DNA of 64,000 nucleotides. Origin: Hymenolepis diminuta. Lineage: Eukaryota; Platyhelminthes; Cestoda; Cyclophyllidea; Hymenolepididae. The stretch is from NCBI GenBank assembly GCA_900708905.1, contig CAADRB010000041.1:509639-573638 (forward strand), in the 5' to 3' direction. Shown piece by piece: positions 47,041 to 57,637 of this stretch; within the stretch, counting starts at the first letter, position 1; the number at the start of each line of letters is the position of its first letter. The notes below the pieces were generated by a model that ran no database searches, was not told where the DNA came from, and was given only the letters and a program-made list of their open reading frames with translations. The translations under genes and the position numbers were made by a program.

Positions 47041-48612
47041 ATGGAAACTAATCAACTACTCGATGATCGAAATATCTCCTTCCTTTTCCCTTGTCGAAGT
47101 GGAGATTTGCCAACCATCTTTATTAATTCCACATATTTGTGCATAGCCATCACTGCAATGGTTTTAAACATTCTCGTTCTAACTGGAATCACACATATCT
47201 CCTATACTTCAAACACCAAACGGTTTCTTGAAATCCGTCGATCTAATAATCGAGGTCATCCCAGGTTCAAGGTAAAAAACCTCCGTTATTCAAAAAGTGT
47301 CCGAACAACTCGATTTCGAACCAGTGATGAGGATGACTTGAACCCCTTTGAAAGTGATGGAGCATCTTTGAACAAAGCATCTAATGAAAGTGCCCTACCA
47401 AGATCCCCTAGTTGTCCCGAGAGAATGTGCTGTCCTCGAAATTCACAAACTAGCCTTACTAATAGCTCCGTCAATTATTGGCTGAATAAAACAAATCTGG
47501 GACGTAAGAGAACCTTTAAGAATTCGCCACAACCTAAAGCCCGACTTTCAACCGCACTCTCCCTTGTATATTCTTTGAGTCTCGCTGATTTATTTAATGC
47601 AATAGTGACGCTATTCAATATAACATTAGCGTTTTGGCGCCCTAAAAATTCCTTTCTGACGACGCCCACTGGAATATATCAGATTGAAGCTGTAGAACCA
47701 TGTGCTCGTTTAATTCTGGCAGCCCTTCTATGCACATCCTATAACGCGTCTCTTTGTAGTATTGCTAGTTTGATGTTGGATTTATATCTTGGTGTTGTCC
47801 GACCCATGCATTATCGCGTACTGTCCAAGAATACCCTTCTCAGATTTGTATTTGGATTTTGGGGATTGTCCCTATTCCTCGGATGCCTCCACATAGTTTT
47901 TCCAACACTACAACTACGTGACTGCTCCTCGCCGATTTATCAACGGTTTCTCATGCCTACCGAACCTTGTACGATTTCAAGAAATAATGACCAGGAAAAC
48001 TTTTGCCTACACCGAGGAATTGTCAATGTATTTCGGAGTGGACATGCAACAGCAGGATTGCTTTTTATTTTGGCACTACTGATGATTACTCTTGGTGTTC
48101 TATCCCTTCGAAAAGTTCGTCGAGATTCTCTAAAGCGTACTCGAACAATGCGAATTATGGCTTCCAATCGAAGCGTATCTCTACCAACAATTAATCGAGT
48201 AAATGGAGTACCGATTAATATGAGGACTGTTAACTTCAATGTACCAAAGAACTCACCGCGTTGCACTGGAAAAAATCTCCTCCGAAGTGCTTTCACTCTT
48301 CTATCACTCTGTGCCCTTTTTATCGCCTTTTTTGTGCCATCCCTAATCATGGACGCATACTTTACTCTCACTGGAAAGGCTCACAAACTTCCTTCATGGA
48401 TTTTCGATCTTGTCACCCATATGCCGATTTGTGTGGCACTGTTCAATCCGATTATCTACTCTCTTCGACTCTCCGATATTCACACGGGATTGAGGAACTT
48501 CAGGAAGCGTCTAATTGCAAGGACAGGCAAGGGTTTTGTGCGAAAGCATTTGCGACTTCATCGAGAGCAAATCCTAGTGAGCACTAAGTTAACAGCCCAA
48601 TTGCAAATTTGA
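47041..48612 (+). CDS. Rhodopsin-like (class A) orphan GPCR, intronless
   Basis: An uninterrupted 523-residue frame from ATG. Putative helices lie at about 28-53 (Asn43 in LNILVL), 172-196 (Asp183 in SLADLF), 219-250, 266-289 (Trp274), 334-356, 413-440 and 456-474. Class A marks present: Cys221 at the top of helix 3 with Cys310/Cys322 in loop 2, Pro433 in helix 6, and NPIIY at 469-473 in helix 7. Deviations: the DRY position reads DLY (247-249), and helix 6 has FFVP instead of CWxP. The first intracellular loop is about 117 residues (54-170), versus under a dozen normally. N-glycosylation sequons occur at Asn11 and Asn29. It should sit in the plasma membrane and couple to G proteins; ligand unknown. 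It may belong to a flatworm-specific orphan group, which is inference. Confidence 0.85.
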   Translation: METNQLLDDRNISFLFPCRSGDLPTIFINSTYLCIAITAMVLNILVLTGITHISYTSNTKRFLEIRRSNNRGHPRFKVKNLRYSKSVRTTRFRTSDEDDLNPFESDGASLNKASNESALPRSPSCPERMCCPRNSQTSLTNSSVNYWLNKTNLGRKRTFKNSPQPKARLSTALSLVYSLSLADLFNAIVTLFNITLAFWRPKNSFLTTPTGIYQIEAVEPCARLILAALLCTSYNASLCSIASLMLDLYLGVVRPMHYRVLSKNTLLRFVFGFWGLSLFLGCLHIVFPTLQLRDCSSPIYQRFLMPTEPCTISRNNDQENFCLHRGIVNVFRSGHATAGLLFILALLMITLGVLSLRKVRRDSLKRTRTMRIMASNRSVSLPTINRVNGVPINMRTVNFNVPKNSPRCTGKNLLRSAFTLLSLCALFIAFFVPSLIMDAYFTLTGKAHKLPSWIFDLVTHMPICVALFNPIIYSLRLSDIHTGLRNFRKRLIARTGKGFVRKHLRLHREQILVSTKLTAQLQI

Positions 48613-48820
48613 TTTCCTCCGAAAAATGCTACCCATGAGACCGAAGAAATAACTCCGTATGTCTTGGCCTTTGGATTTCTTCCCCTCCCTCAATTTGTAC
48701 AATTTCTTATGCTAAAACAAACATTCTAGTGAGACTAATGAAGTAGATATCTTTATTTATATATTTAATAACTGTGAGTTAATGAGTTTTTTTTACTATT
48801 TTTATGATGGGGAGACGCCT

Positions 48821-48826
48821 AATAAA
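48821..48826 (+). terminator. Poly(A) signal of the GPCR gene
   Basis: AATAAA about 210 nt beyond the GPCR stop codon. Another AATAAA-type string follows about 35 nt later, so the exact choice is uncertain. Confidence 0.5.
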
Positions 48827-49389
48827 GTGATAACTAGCTGTCGTGCAAATGTATTTTTAAATAAATGGGATCCATTTTAAGAAATCTGATTATTTTTAAA
48901 TTCGCCTTAAATGTTAAATTATTCTTCTGAATACTTGCAAAATTGTATAAGAGAAATTTTATGAAATTTTATCTTTGCCTTTATGATAATAAGATTTTAT
49001 ATTTATATCATTTAATTTGATCTAGTTCGGTTTTTGAGCTGAAATTTGGCTAAAATCTAGGTCTTCTCAGATTACTACCAGTTTTTAATTTCCGGTTATT
49101 TCTTTGGAAATATTACGTTCGAATTACGTCTAAATTAAACATTTCAATAATATCTAGAATGTTATTCTGAAGTGAAAACATGCAAAATACAAATGGTGAA
49201 TTTTAGTGAACTTTACTAAATTCGGAATAATTCTTTGAGTTTGGGCATATTGAAAACCGAACAAAGCTGCACATTCTTTGGAGGTACTATGAAAATAAAT
49301 TTGACTTAATGCATTCACGCTCGGAAAATAAATTTATTTTAAAATTTTAATGGTTGTTCAGAAAAGTATGGCGCTTATACGAGTTGGAG
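48827..49389. other. Intergenic, no recognised feature
   Basis: AT-rich sequence downstream of the GPCR gene with no supported feature. Confidence 0.4.
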
Positions 49390-49520
49390 GGGAGGTCAAA
49401 ATGAATTTTATCTAGAGGTCAAGGCCTCGATACTTGTCGGTGCATCTCCAATAAAAGGGATGACCAACAGCACTGGTCAAGAAGTGGATGATGAAATGCG
49501 ATTTTCTCACGGTAGGATCT
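49390..49520 (+). repeat. SINE-like fragment, copy F
   Basis: It lacks box A but has the family's box-B region (AGGTCAAGGCCTCGATACTT), the AAAAGGGATGACCAACAGC body and a CACTGGTCAAGAAG phrase. Less certain than copies A, D and H. Confidence 0.4.
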
Positions 49521-52204
49521 CCAGGACCCTTACCTTTCTCTCGATATAAGTTATGTAAATGATTTGCATTTGAGTACTGAAGTAGTGACTTGCAGGGGTT
49601 GGGATTACGATCTCAAAATCTATTGGTGCGCATTTAGAAAACGAGATAAACAAATTCATTTGCTGATTTGCTTGAGGAAGGAATTATCTTTTCTGTAATT
49701 TTCAATGAGAGGGAAATAATGGCATATTCTCTGTGGTCAGGGCAAGTGTCAGAAAGTAATTTTCAGGTTTATTCAAAATTTATCCACATAAAAAAAAGAA
49801 TTCATAAACACATTAAACAGATCCGCAAATGTGCGGTTGATTGGCGTAGTTTAACATATAAATGAATGACATATTCTTTAATAATTTCGCAAAAGTCTCG
49901 GAAATTACATATATTTGAATATAAATATTATTTAAAATATCCAAATCCCAAAGCATCAATGCTTTTAAGAGAATTTGAAGCATTGAGTATCCAGAAATGT
50001 CTCACACTTCCCACAACCCATGAAAGTCCCTATTTTCATGGCTATTATTACCTATAAAACTTTCAAATTAAAATCAAATGAAAAATGCCTGGTAATTAAG
50101 TGAGACTTTGATGTATTGTTCATAGCTGTACTTGTTGATAGTATTAAAAAATCAATACAAATCATGCCTGGCTTAAGTGATTACTTATATTTTGTAATTG
50201 GGATTTCTTTACTCAAATATATAAAGTAATAAATTACATATGTAGTATTTTCAATATTAAAAGTCATCCTCCTATTCTCAGATTCCTTTTATATCATGAA
50301 ATATTTACTTTCTTTGAGCATTAAAATCTAAAGTGTGAAAAGGTAACATGTGAGTAATAAATGCTTTTAATTAACCAACAAAACTGAAAAACCGAAAAGG
50401 GGCACATTCAATGTTAGCTGGACAAGCGGAACCTCAACCTCATATATTTGGGGCAGTAAAGATAGGGCGATCGGTAGCATAGCCGCACTTTCCAGATGTT
50501 CAAGTGCTCGAGAGACCTTTTTGGTCAGCCTTGGTAATATTGTACACTCCATAAATTTCAACTTAGATGGATGAAAGAAATGTTACAAAAATTTTATAAA
50601 TTTATAGTTAACTGAGAATTCTCACAAAACTTCAAAAGTTCATTCCAATGCTTTCCTTGAAATCTCCTGAATTTAAATATTTTATTTCATGTTTGTAATT
50701 GAATTAATGTAAAAAAAATAAATGTTGATTATGAATATAGGGTTCCAGTAGACATCATAATTTAGGAAAAAACTTTTGTAATTTTGCTAATTATCCCTTA
50801 TATATTTTCACCTGTTCAGTGAAATGCTGCTGTAAATACAAGCTCATTAATCTCCTGCGGATCATTTGTTTTTCGTTCAGGACAGAAGCGAGACATCCAC
50901 TTTTCTCATAATTGAAAAATATCCATTATCATCCAAAACTGGCTTTTTCATACATCTCACTTCTTCATGTCATCCTTGTACTTAGAAAGATTTTTGGATA
51001 TTTGATCGATTTTGGACTTGTAATAAATGATCACTATTTCTCATTGCTGGTTTTACTGCTTCAAATTTGAGCTTCTTATTACTAATAGGCTATTTTCTAT
51101 TAGAGGAATAAATGCCTTCTCTTATAAAAGACACCTGTGTTTAAGCGATCATAAAACTCCTCTCATAAATTTTTATGTCCAAGTATAAATTGAAATTCTT
51201 ATTAAAGAACCCACGAAGGTCATTGTGTCCATTCACTCACGCTATATTATTAAATTTTAAAGTAAATTAAAGGGTCACCATGGAGATACTACCCCTTAAG
51301 TAGTAAACATTGGTGCCTCAGTAAGATAAAACGCTATGTAAAAACTTGTTTATTGCAAAACATTACCGTCAAATAGCAACTTTACTCCTTTGTCAAAGTT
51401 AAAAGAAAGTTATAAAATTATTAAATCAAATGTTCAGTAAGATATGTTGTTGGAAATCACAACTACCATAAATGAAGTAAAAAGCTATCTCTTAGGCAAG
51501 AATGACCCATTTAAAAATATTTTCCACAATTACTCAAAATATCGGATGAAAAAGGAGAGAAATTCACTTGGCCGACTAAATATGTACTAATATTAGACAA
51601 AAGGAAACAAAAAGTGCCTAGAAGATCCCTGAGTGAAAATGATACGATCCGAACTGAAGATTATTTGCATAAGTCAAGTATATAAAGTGGGAAACAGCTG
51701 TTCATTTATGTACACTGTCTCCATACTCTAAAGAACTAATCTAACCACATATGTTAACCAGCCAGCTATCATACGATAACCTAGTGGTTGCTCTCCTGGC
51801 TAGTTGAAAATTTATTTTTGTCTCTTGGAGTTCTCTAAACTTAACGACACAATCAATGTCTTTTAAAATAGCAAGATAAATAAAAGCAAACTGGTTGGTT
51901 ATTATAGAGAACACAGCTTTAAAAATAAACGAAGTTGTAAATTTTCCCCCCAGTTGTTTCAAATATTAACTCAATGAGTTTAAATTGAATACATAATCAT
52001 GTCAATGTGAAACAAAGTAATACAGTGTTACAAATAAATAATACTAATAGCACAAACTTGTGTATATATTTGTTTCCATTTAATTGCTTATCAGAAATGA
52101 TATTCAAAAAAAGGTATTCGCAAATACTCCGGCATCTCCACTTTCACCTTCTACTAGAGATTTCTGTGTGGAAGTGCATTAAATTGTTTGGTGAAAAAAT
52201 TTGT
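49521..52204. other. Intergenic, no recognised gene
   Basis: AT-rich, many stops in all frames, nothing recognised. Confidence 0.4.
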
Positions 52205-52300
52205 ATGTTGGTGATGCATCGGTTACCGTGTACATCTGCCATGTCACACCCAAGGAGCGAAGTGGTCAATCGCGCTGGTTAAGTCTGCTTAGTATAAAGA
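52205..52300 (+). repeat. SINE-like fragment, copy G
   Basis: Box-A-like TTGGTGATGCATCGGTTACC near 52208, followed by a degenerate intervening region and the CGCGCTGGTTAAG body phrase. Confidence 0.45.
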
Positions 52301-52864
52301 TGCCATTCTGTCCTTGAGAAGAGCGTTGAAAAGCGTTATTTCGTATGGGTTCGGAGACGAAAAGTCAAAATAAAGGTTAGCGTTAAAAAGAATGCAGCTT
52401 GAGAATTGACATGGATTAAATACTTTCACATTATAAAACTGATCACGGCAAATATGGTGTAACAGAATCCAACGACTTCCAACTTTCCATTTCAAAGAAA
52501 TAGGGGACTTAAACTTCATCAGAAAATCTTCGTAAAGCTTTAGACTGTGAGAATTAGAAGTAATCTGCCTTCAGAAAAATAGCTGAATAGGAAAGAATCC
52601 TATCAATTCCTAATAAATGTCCGAGCACATTTTTTAATTTTTAAGAAACAATAAATAAGTTTCACAAGTAAATTCCAATAACTATTGATCAATTTGACTA
52701 CTGTAGTTTTAAGTTTTATCCTGTCAGCATAGTGGGTAGTGCCTTGAAATTAATGATCTTCTGACCTTCTGATCTGCTGACAGACCTACCCCAATGTTGC
52801 ACCAATTTCTTCGGAATTCGCATTATTTCACTTTGCACAGAAGTTATGGTGAATTACCCATTAG

Positions 52865-52990
52865 ATCCACTGTGGCGGTAGCACAACGGTTAATATGCTC
52901 GTCTGCAAAGTCTGGTCATTAAAGAATTTGGCAGAAACCTAATTTTTCACCGGAGAGACTCTATGATTCCAGTATTTTATCCAATAAAGA
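52865..52990 (+). repeat. SINE-like element, copy H
   Basis: GGCGGTAGCACAACGGTTAA followed by TATGCTCGTCTGCAAAGTC at 52874-52913 matches the family head closely (box A through the inter-box region). Box B is eroded. Confidence 0.55.
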
Positions 52991-54253
52991 ATACTTGAAG
53001 ACACTTTCATTGACAGACTTGCATATTCAGGTTTACTAGCTGCAAAGTGCCTTATCTTCAATCACCTCTTCTTCATCTATTTTCTTACGATCTTCGCCAC
53101 ACAACAAGATGGAGGGAATGCCAGACATTGGTTTACTGAGAGAAAAGAGATAGGATTCGGTCGGATAGATTAAAGTTGAGGGAGAATATTTATAAACAGG
53201 TGGGACGGATCTGGACACCCCTGATCGGGGAAAATTTAGGCAATCACTCAAAGGCCTCTTAAGTGGTTTAATCAGGATACTTAAAATAAACCACTTGATG
53301 ACACAAGGAAACTCAAGGTCACATCAAAAGTTAAACCTCGCTATGGAGAAAGTAGCTGTCCTAAGGTTGAGATACTTAAGTCGTAGAGATAATTAGTGAT
53401 GACCAATAAACTCTATGAAACGTAGTCATTACGCAGTATAGTCAGTATAGTCATAAAATAGTCATCCTAAATTGTTGTATGCATTTAACGATATGATACT
53501 CAATAATGTTAATTTTTTCCAGTGCAAACACTTCCACTTTGGCTTCTCTGACTCTTACAACTACTCCTTTTACAATAGAATGCGTTGAAATTAAAAATTA
53601 ATCACTAAATTAAAGGCAGTTATTATTGAGAAAAATAAATAGTGTTATCAGTAAACACTTGCATACAATACGATGTAAAATGATCCCAATTAAACACTTT
53701 GATGCCACGAAATCCACCACTGTTCAATGTGAAATCAAATGAGATCACGCCGCCGATTTCTGTATGTGTGTCTGCAGTTTTTTTTAGAAATCCTGTTTTG
53801 AAAGAGTAAACGTACCGAAAATACATAAGCCGACATGAAACATGCGCATGCTATACGTGCACTATGTAATAAGTACACAAATGCCGACCATATTTTGAAA
53901 AGGGATATTTAACTGTATAAATTTCCTTTTTATTTATTCCTACATTATCTCAGGACAGAATTGATGGTGCAATTATTTGTTTAACTAAGTCTTACGAGAT
54001 GATTTTCGATCATTCTTATACACCACTCATGTGCTGGATTTAACAAGCTAATCTTCTAGGTGAGCCTTAAAAGGGTAAACTCTCTGGTATTGACAAACAG
54101 AAAAGCCATTCTTAGGCAGGTTTTATTATTTAATTCTAAAGGTGTCTTTAAATGGATTTTTTCGAAAAATGGATAATTCAATTAACAGTACCCTTTTCCT
54201 GAAATCTTCTTAGACAGCATGCAAATATCTCTGAACGTTCGTGAGTCTTGTTA
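52991..54253. other. Intergenic, no recognised gene
   Basis: AT-rich; short frames only, none recognised. Confidence 0.4.
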
Positions 54254-54780
54254 ACCTAAAATTCTTTCTATGGGATAAAATAAGCGTGCGAGGAAGAAAT
54301 TGGTCATGCAATCATTCTTCCCGTTTGCTTTTGCGATATCGAATGTGTACTTCCATGTTCATACTCCAAATCCAAGGCAGTTCAACGAAATGAAGGGAAA
54401 ATGTTTCCGTAGATATGATCTTCTGAACTAAATCAAAACTGGAAAGAATGTGAAAATACGGAGAAGGCAGTGGTAAATCCTCACGGAGCTCTCTTCTCAA
54501 TGTGCTATAACTCAAAAGCTGCTCATCATATTGTCCGATTTATACGCTCTATGCAATCCTAAGGTTGGATTAGTGCGGAGCGAGCGTCTGGACCGAGTGT
54601 ATGAATACTGAATTTTGAAAGAGGGGTTGAAAAATGACAGGTGGAATTGAATTTGTCAAATTTAAAAGCGGTCCATGAAAACTTGTCAACTGAAATTTGG
54701 AACAGAGAAGACACGTCTTAGTACGTACAAGTTATCAGCAGCAACTTATTTCTGCAAGAAACCGTATATACGTTTCTATA
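54254..54780. repeat. 527-bp dispersed repeat, copy 1
   Basis: Near-identical to 61037-61563 in the same orientation (offset 6783 nt); differences concentrate in the last 20 bases. It contains a minus-strand open frame (54515-54312, 67 codons) that is identical in both copies. No protein family recognised and no terminal repeats or target duplications evident. Confidence 0.85.
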
Positions 54781-54786
54781 GGGTAT

Positions 54787-54912
54787 ACACGGTTTTCTAT
54801 ATGACCTTCAAAACTAAATCCAAGCTGGTAAGAATGTCGGAATACGGAAAATACAGTTACAAATCCTCACAAGCTCTCTCTGCAATGTGCCACAGTTCGG
54901 AAGCTTTACATC
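54787..54912. repeat. Diverged tandem partial copy of the 527-bp repeat
   Basis: It corresponds to 54401-54530 shifted by 386 nt, with roughly a quarter of bases changed. The minus-strand frame of the parent unit is still traceable (LDLV next to FDLV, FPYSDIL next to SPYFHIL), but it has a one-base loss and a stop. This suggests an older tandem unit of about 386 nt. Confidence 0.6.
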
Positions 54913-57507
54913 CCTTCACCCAATTCATATGCTGCCCACGACCTTTAAATAACTTGATTTATTTTTATCTAAGATAAATTTACAATTCTTTGAGTTATGG
55001 TTCCACGCAGGAACTTGAATTTGCATATGGTATATTCTTCTTCCAAAGAACAAATTTTCAAATATATTCCACTTCGGCTTATGTATCAGACATGCTTATT
55101 TGAAGTGGAAAGGGCCTTTGAAAGTATTCAAATTGGTTTAAAAAAGTTTTGTTAATATAAAAAACTGCAAAGAACGATCCACTAAGTAATTTGAACTATA
55201 AAATGTAAGTGATAATTGAGACATCGGACAATGTAAAATATGTGCTTTCTCTGGGATAGTCCTTTAACATGTGTACCCAGATTCCTACACGGTACAGTTG
55301 GAAAGCAAATAAATTCGGGTACCAGTAAACTCAATTAAGGGAACAAAGGGACAGGATATTAAAAAAAGGTGTCGAGATAAAAGTTACAGTAATATTTAAA
55401 GCTATACACCTTTATTTTCAAATCGTATTTGTATTGGGATCACTAGCAGACCATTTTTTTCATCATTTGGACTTATTAACTGAGATTAATGTCAGGATAT
55501 CAAAAGAGTCCTGCTTTACTTGATTTTTGAATTTTGAATTATGCAATATTTATTTTATTATTAGCTAAAATTTTATAAATCGTTCGATGTATTCTCCAGT
55601 GACTTCTCAGCGTTGTCGGTGCAAAGTTTACTCAAGGTGGAATTTAATACTAATTAAGAATTAGAAATAATAATTTGAGTAAAATGTTATCTATAAGACG
55701 TGCAGTGAGATAATAGGGGGAAATATTGATAGAAGTTTTTAAAATAGTGTTTATTAAGATTCGTTACTCCAAGATAAGTAGGAATAAGTTAATTTGAACA
55801 GTTATTTTGGAGAGCTGCTTGAAGCGGCCGCCCAATGTTAAATTTACAACATTATTAAATTGTTGTTAAAAGTAGGTGATTTAGTGTTAACAGATTAATA
55901 AATAAGAAAGGAAGGGCTCTTGCATACAGCGTATTCAAAGGAATGCTACATGGTAAGGAAAGCGGGAAGAGTTATTTTGAGAAAAGGAGAGAGCAATGGA
56001 GATGAATTACTAAACCAAACTAAAATCAGTGAGAAATAACACCAAAATGGCAGCGTACTATTTATCAATGCTTTATCATAATTTAAAACGTGTGAAGACA
56101 GATCCAGTAATGCTATTCTCAAAAACAAATCACGCTTGCTCATTGTTTACGTCGTACGATTAAATTCGCCGCATTTGTACATTGTTTGACATATTCTGAG
56201 TGAATATAAGGACATAAATGTTAGCTTAAACAAATCGAGTTTGCTGAGTGCACAAAGTATGACATAGATCAACTGGCATAAATTATGCAAACATAATTTT
56301 TTCCTAAATAAAAATATAGCGAGTAAGATATTACTTTAATGTATCACGCAGTTACAGTCAAGTATCTGGTTTAGTAATAATGCGGAGCAAAGGCTCCGAA
56401 TTAAACTGTGTACAAAAATCTACCAATTCAAATAATGACTGTTAAAAATTTGGATTACCTACTTACGTAATATTTTGAAACTTGGTGATTTAAAACTTTA
56501 AGAGTTGATAATAAAATCAGTTAACAAAAAGAATAAGTTAACATATTTTGTCACATTTCTTAAAATCTTAGCTCTTAAAGTTCCGAGTAAATTTTTTTCC
56601 TCAGAAAAAGAATTTCTTGAATTCTTTTTTATCTAAAATCAGGCCGATCGATATACTTACAAATTCGGCTATTTAAAAGGTAAAAGAACCTCTGAGCTCA
56701 AATGAGCTGTGCATTATCACAATATTTTAATTTTGGCTCTTAGAATGGAAATATTTTTCTAGGTTAAATGACCAACTTTTCAAATTAATTCTCTTGTTAT
56801 TAAGCTTTTAACTTTGCAGACATTACCTCACTCAGAAACAGTAGTGTCAAATTCAGAATCTTGAAATCTGAACAGAACAACCTGTCGCTTGTTAAAATTA
56901 AACAATGTAGCCTTATTTCCTACTTCTATTCAACCTCCCTATTTCACTTGTTAAGATTGTATATATATATTGTCACACAATTTGTCTAAAAATCTCAGGA
57001 TATATAGCAATATGCAAGTCTTCTACTCAAAATTACTGTGAAAGTTAACGACAGGGTAACAGTCCATTTTGATGGATATGCAATACTGTAGACAATTAAC
57101 AAAAATTTGTATAGGAGCAAGTAAAGTTGTTAATTTTACTTTTTTGATTAACAAGAATTCATTTTTATTCAACAGTAATAATATTGATTGTTTTAATCAG
57201 CCCTCTCTTTTTAGACTTCAAGCATCCTGATCTTAGGCACTCGAAATCCTTATTGATTGTTTTACCTGAAGAACAGTTCAAAAAGGGTTTATTTTCTGCG
57301 AACATACATACACGATTAACTACCTTGTTTTTCACAGCTTTTGATCGAAACCACTTGAGCTAGAGTTTACATTATAGTTATCGATTTCAGAACAAAATCA
57401 TTTCCATTTCATAAATTACTTTAGTTTTAAATCATTTCCGCAATTAAAATTTCTATGTGTAATTTTTCTGAAAATTTTTTACATAGGAGTCAGATCAATT
57501 TAATCAT
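54913..57507. other. Intergenic, no recognised gene
   Basis: AT-rich, nothing recognised. Confidence 0.4.
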
Positions 57508-57637
57508 TCGGTTAGCAAGTGTCATAAGAGATCTGCGATCAGCTAACCTAATCTGCCCCGCTATAGACAACTCAACGTTGTCAACTTACTAGATTAGTTT
57601 GACATGACTGCTCAATCGTCTGCAGTAGTCTAACCGA
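57508..57637. other. Nested inverted repeats, possible structured element
   Basis: Three concentric pairings are visible: TCGGTTAG (57508-57515) with CTAACCGA (57630-57637); AACCTAATCT (57545-57554) with AGATTAGTTT (57591-57600), with one mismatch; and GACAAC (57566-57571) with GTTGTC (57577-57582) around a TCAAC loop. It could form a branched hairpin or be a decayed foldback element. Confidence 0.35.

Noticed and set aside
47940..48371. A minus-strand 143-codon frame with basic composition
   Set aside because: It is the antisense of the GPCR third intracellular loop and helix 6; the plus frame has clear receptor motifs.
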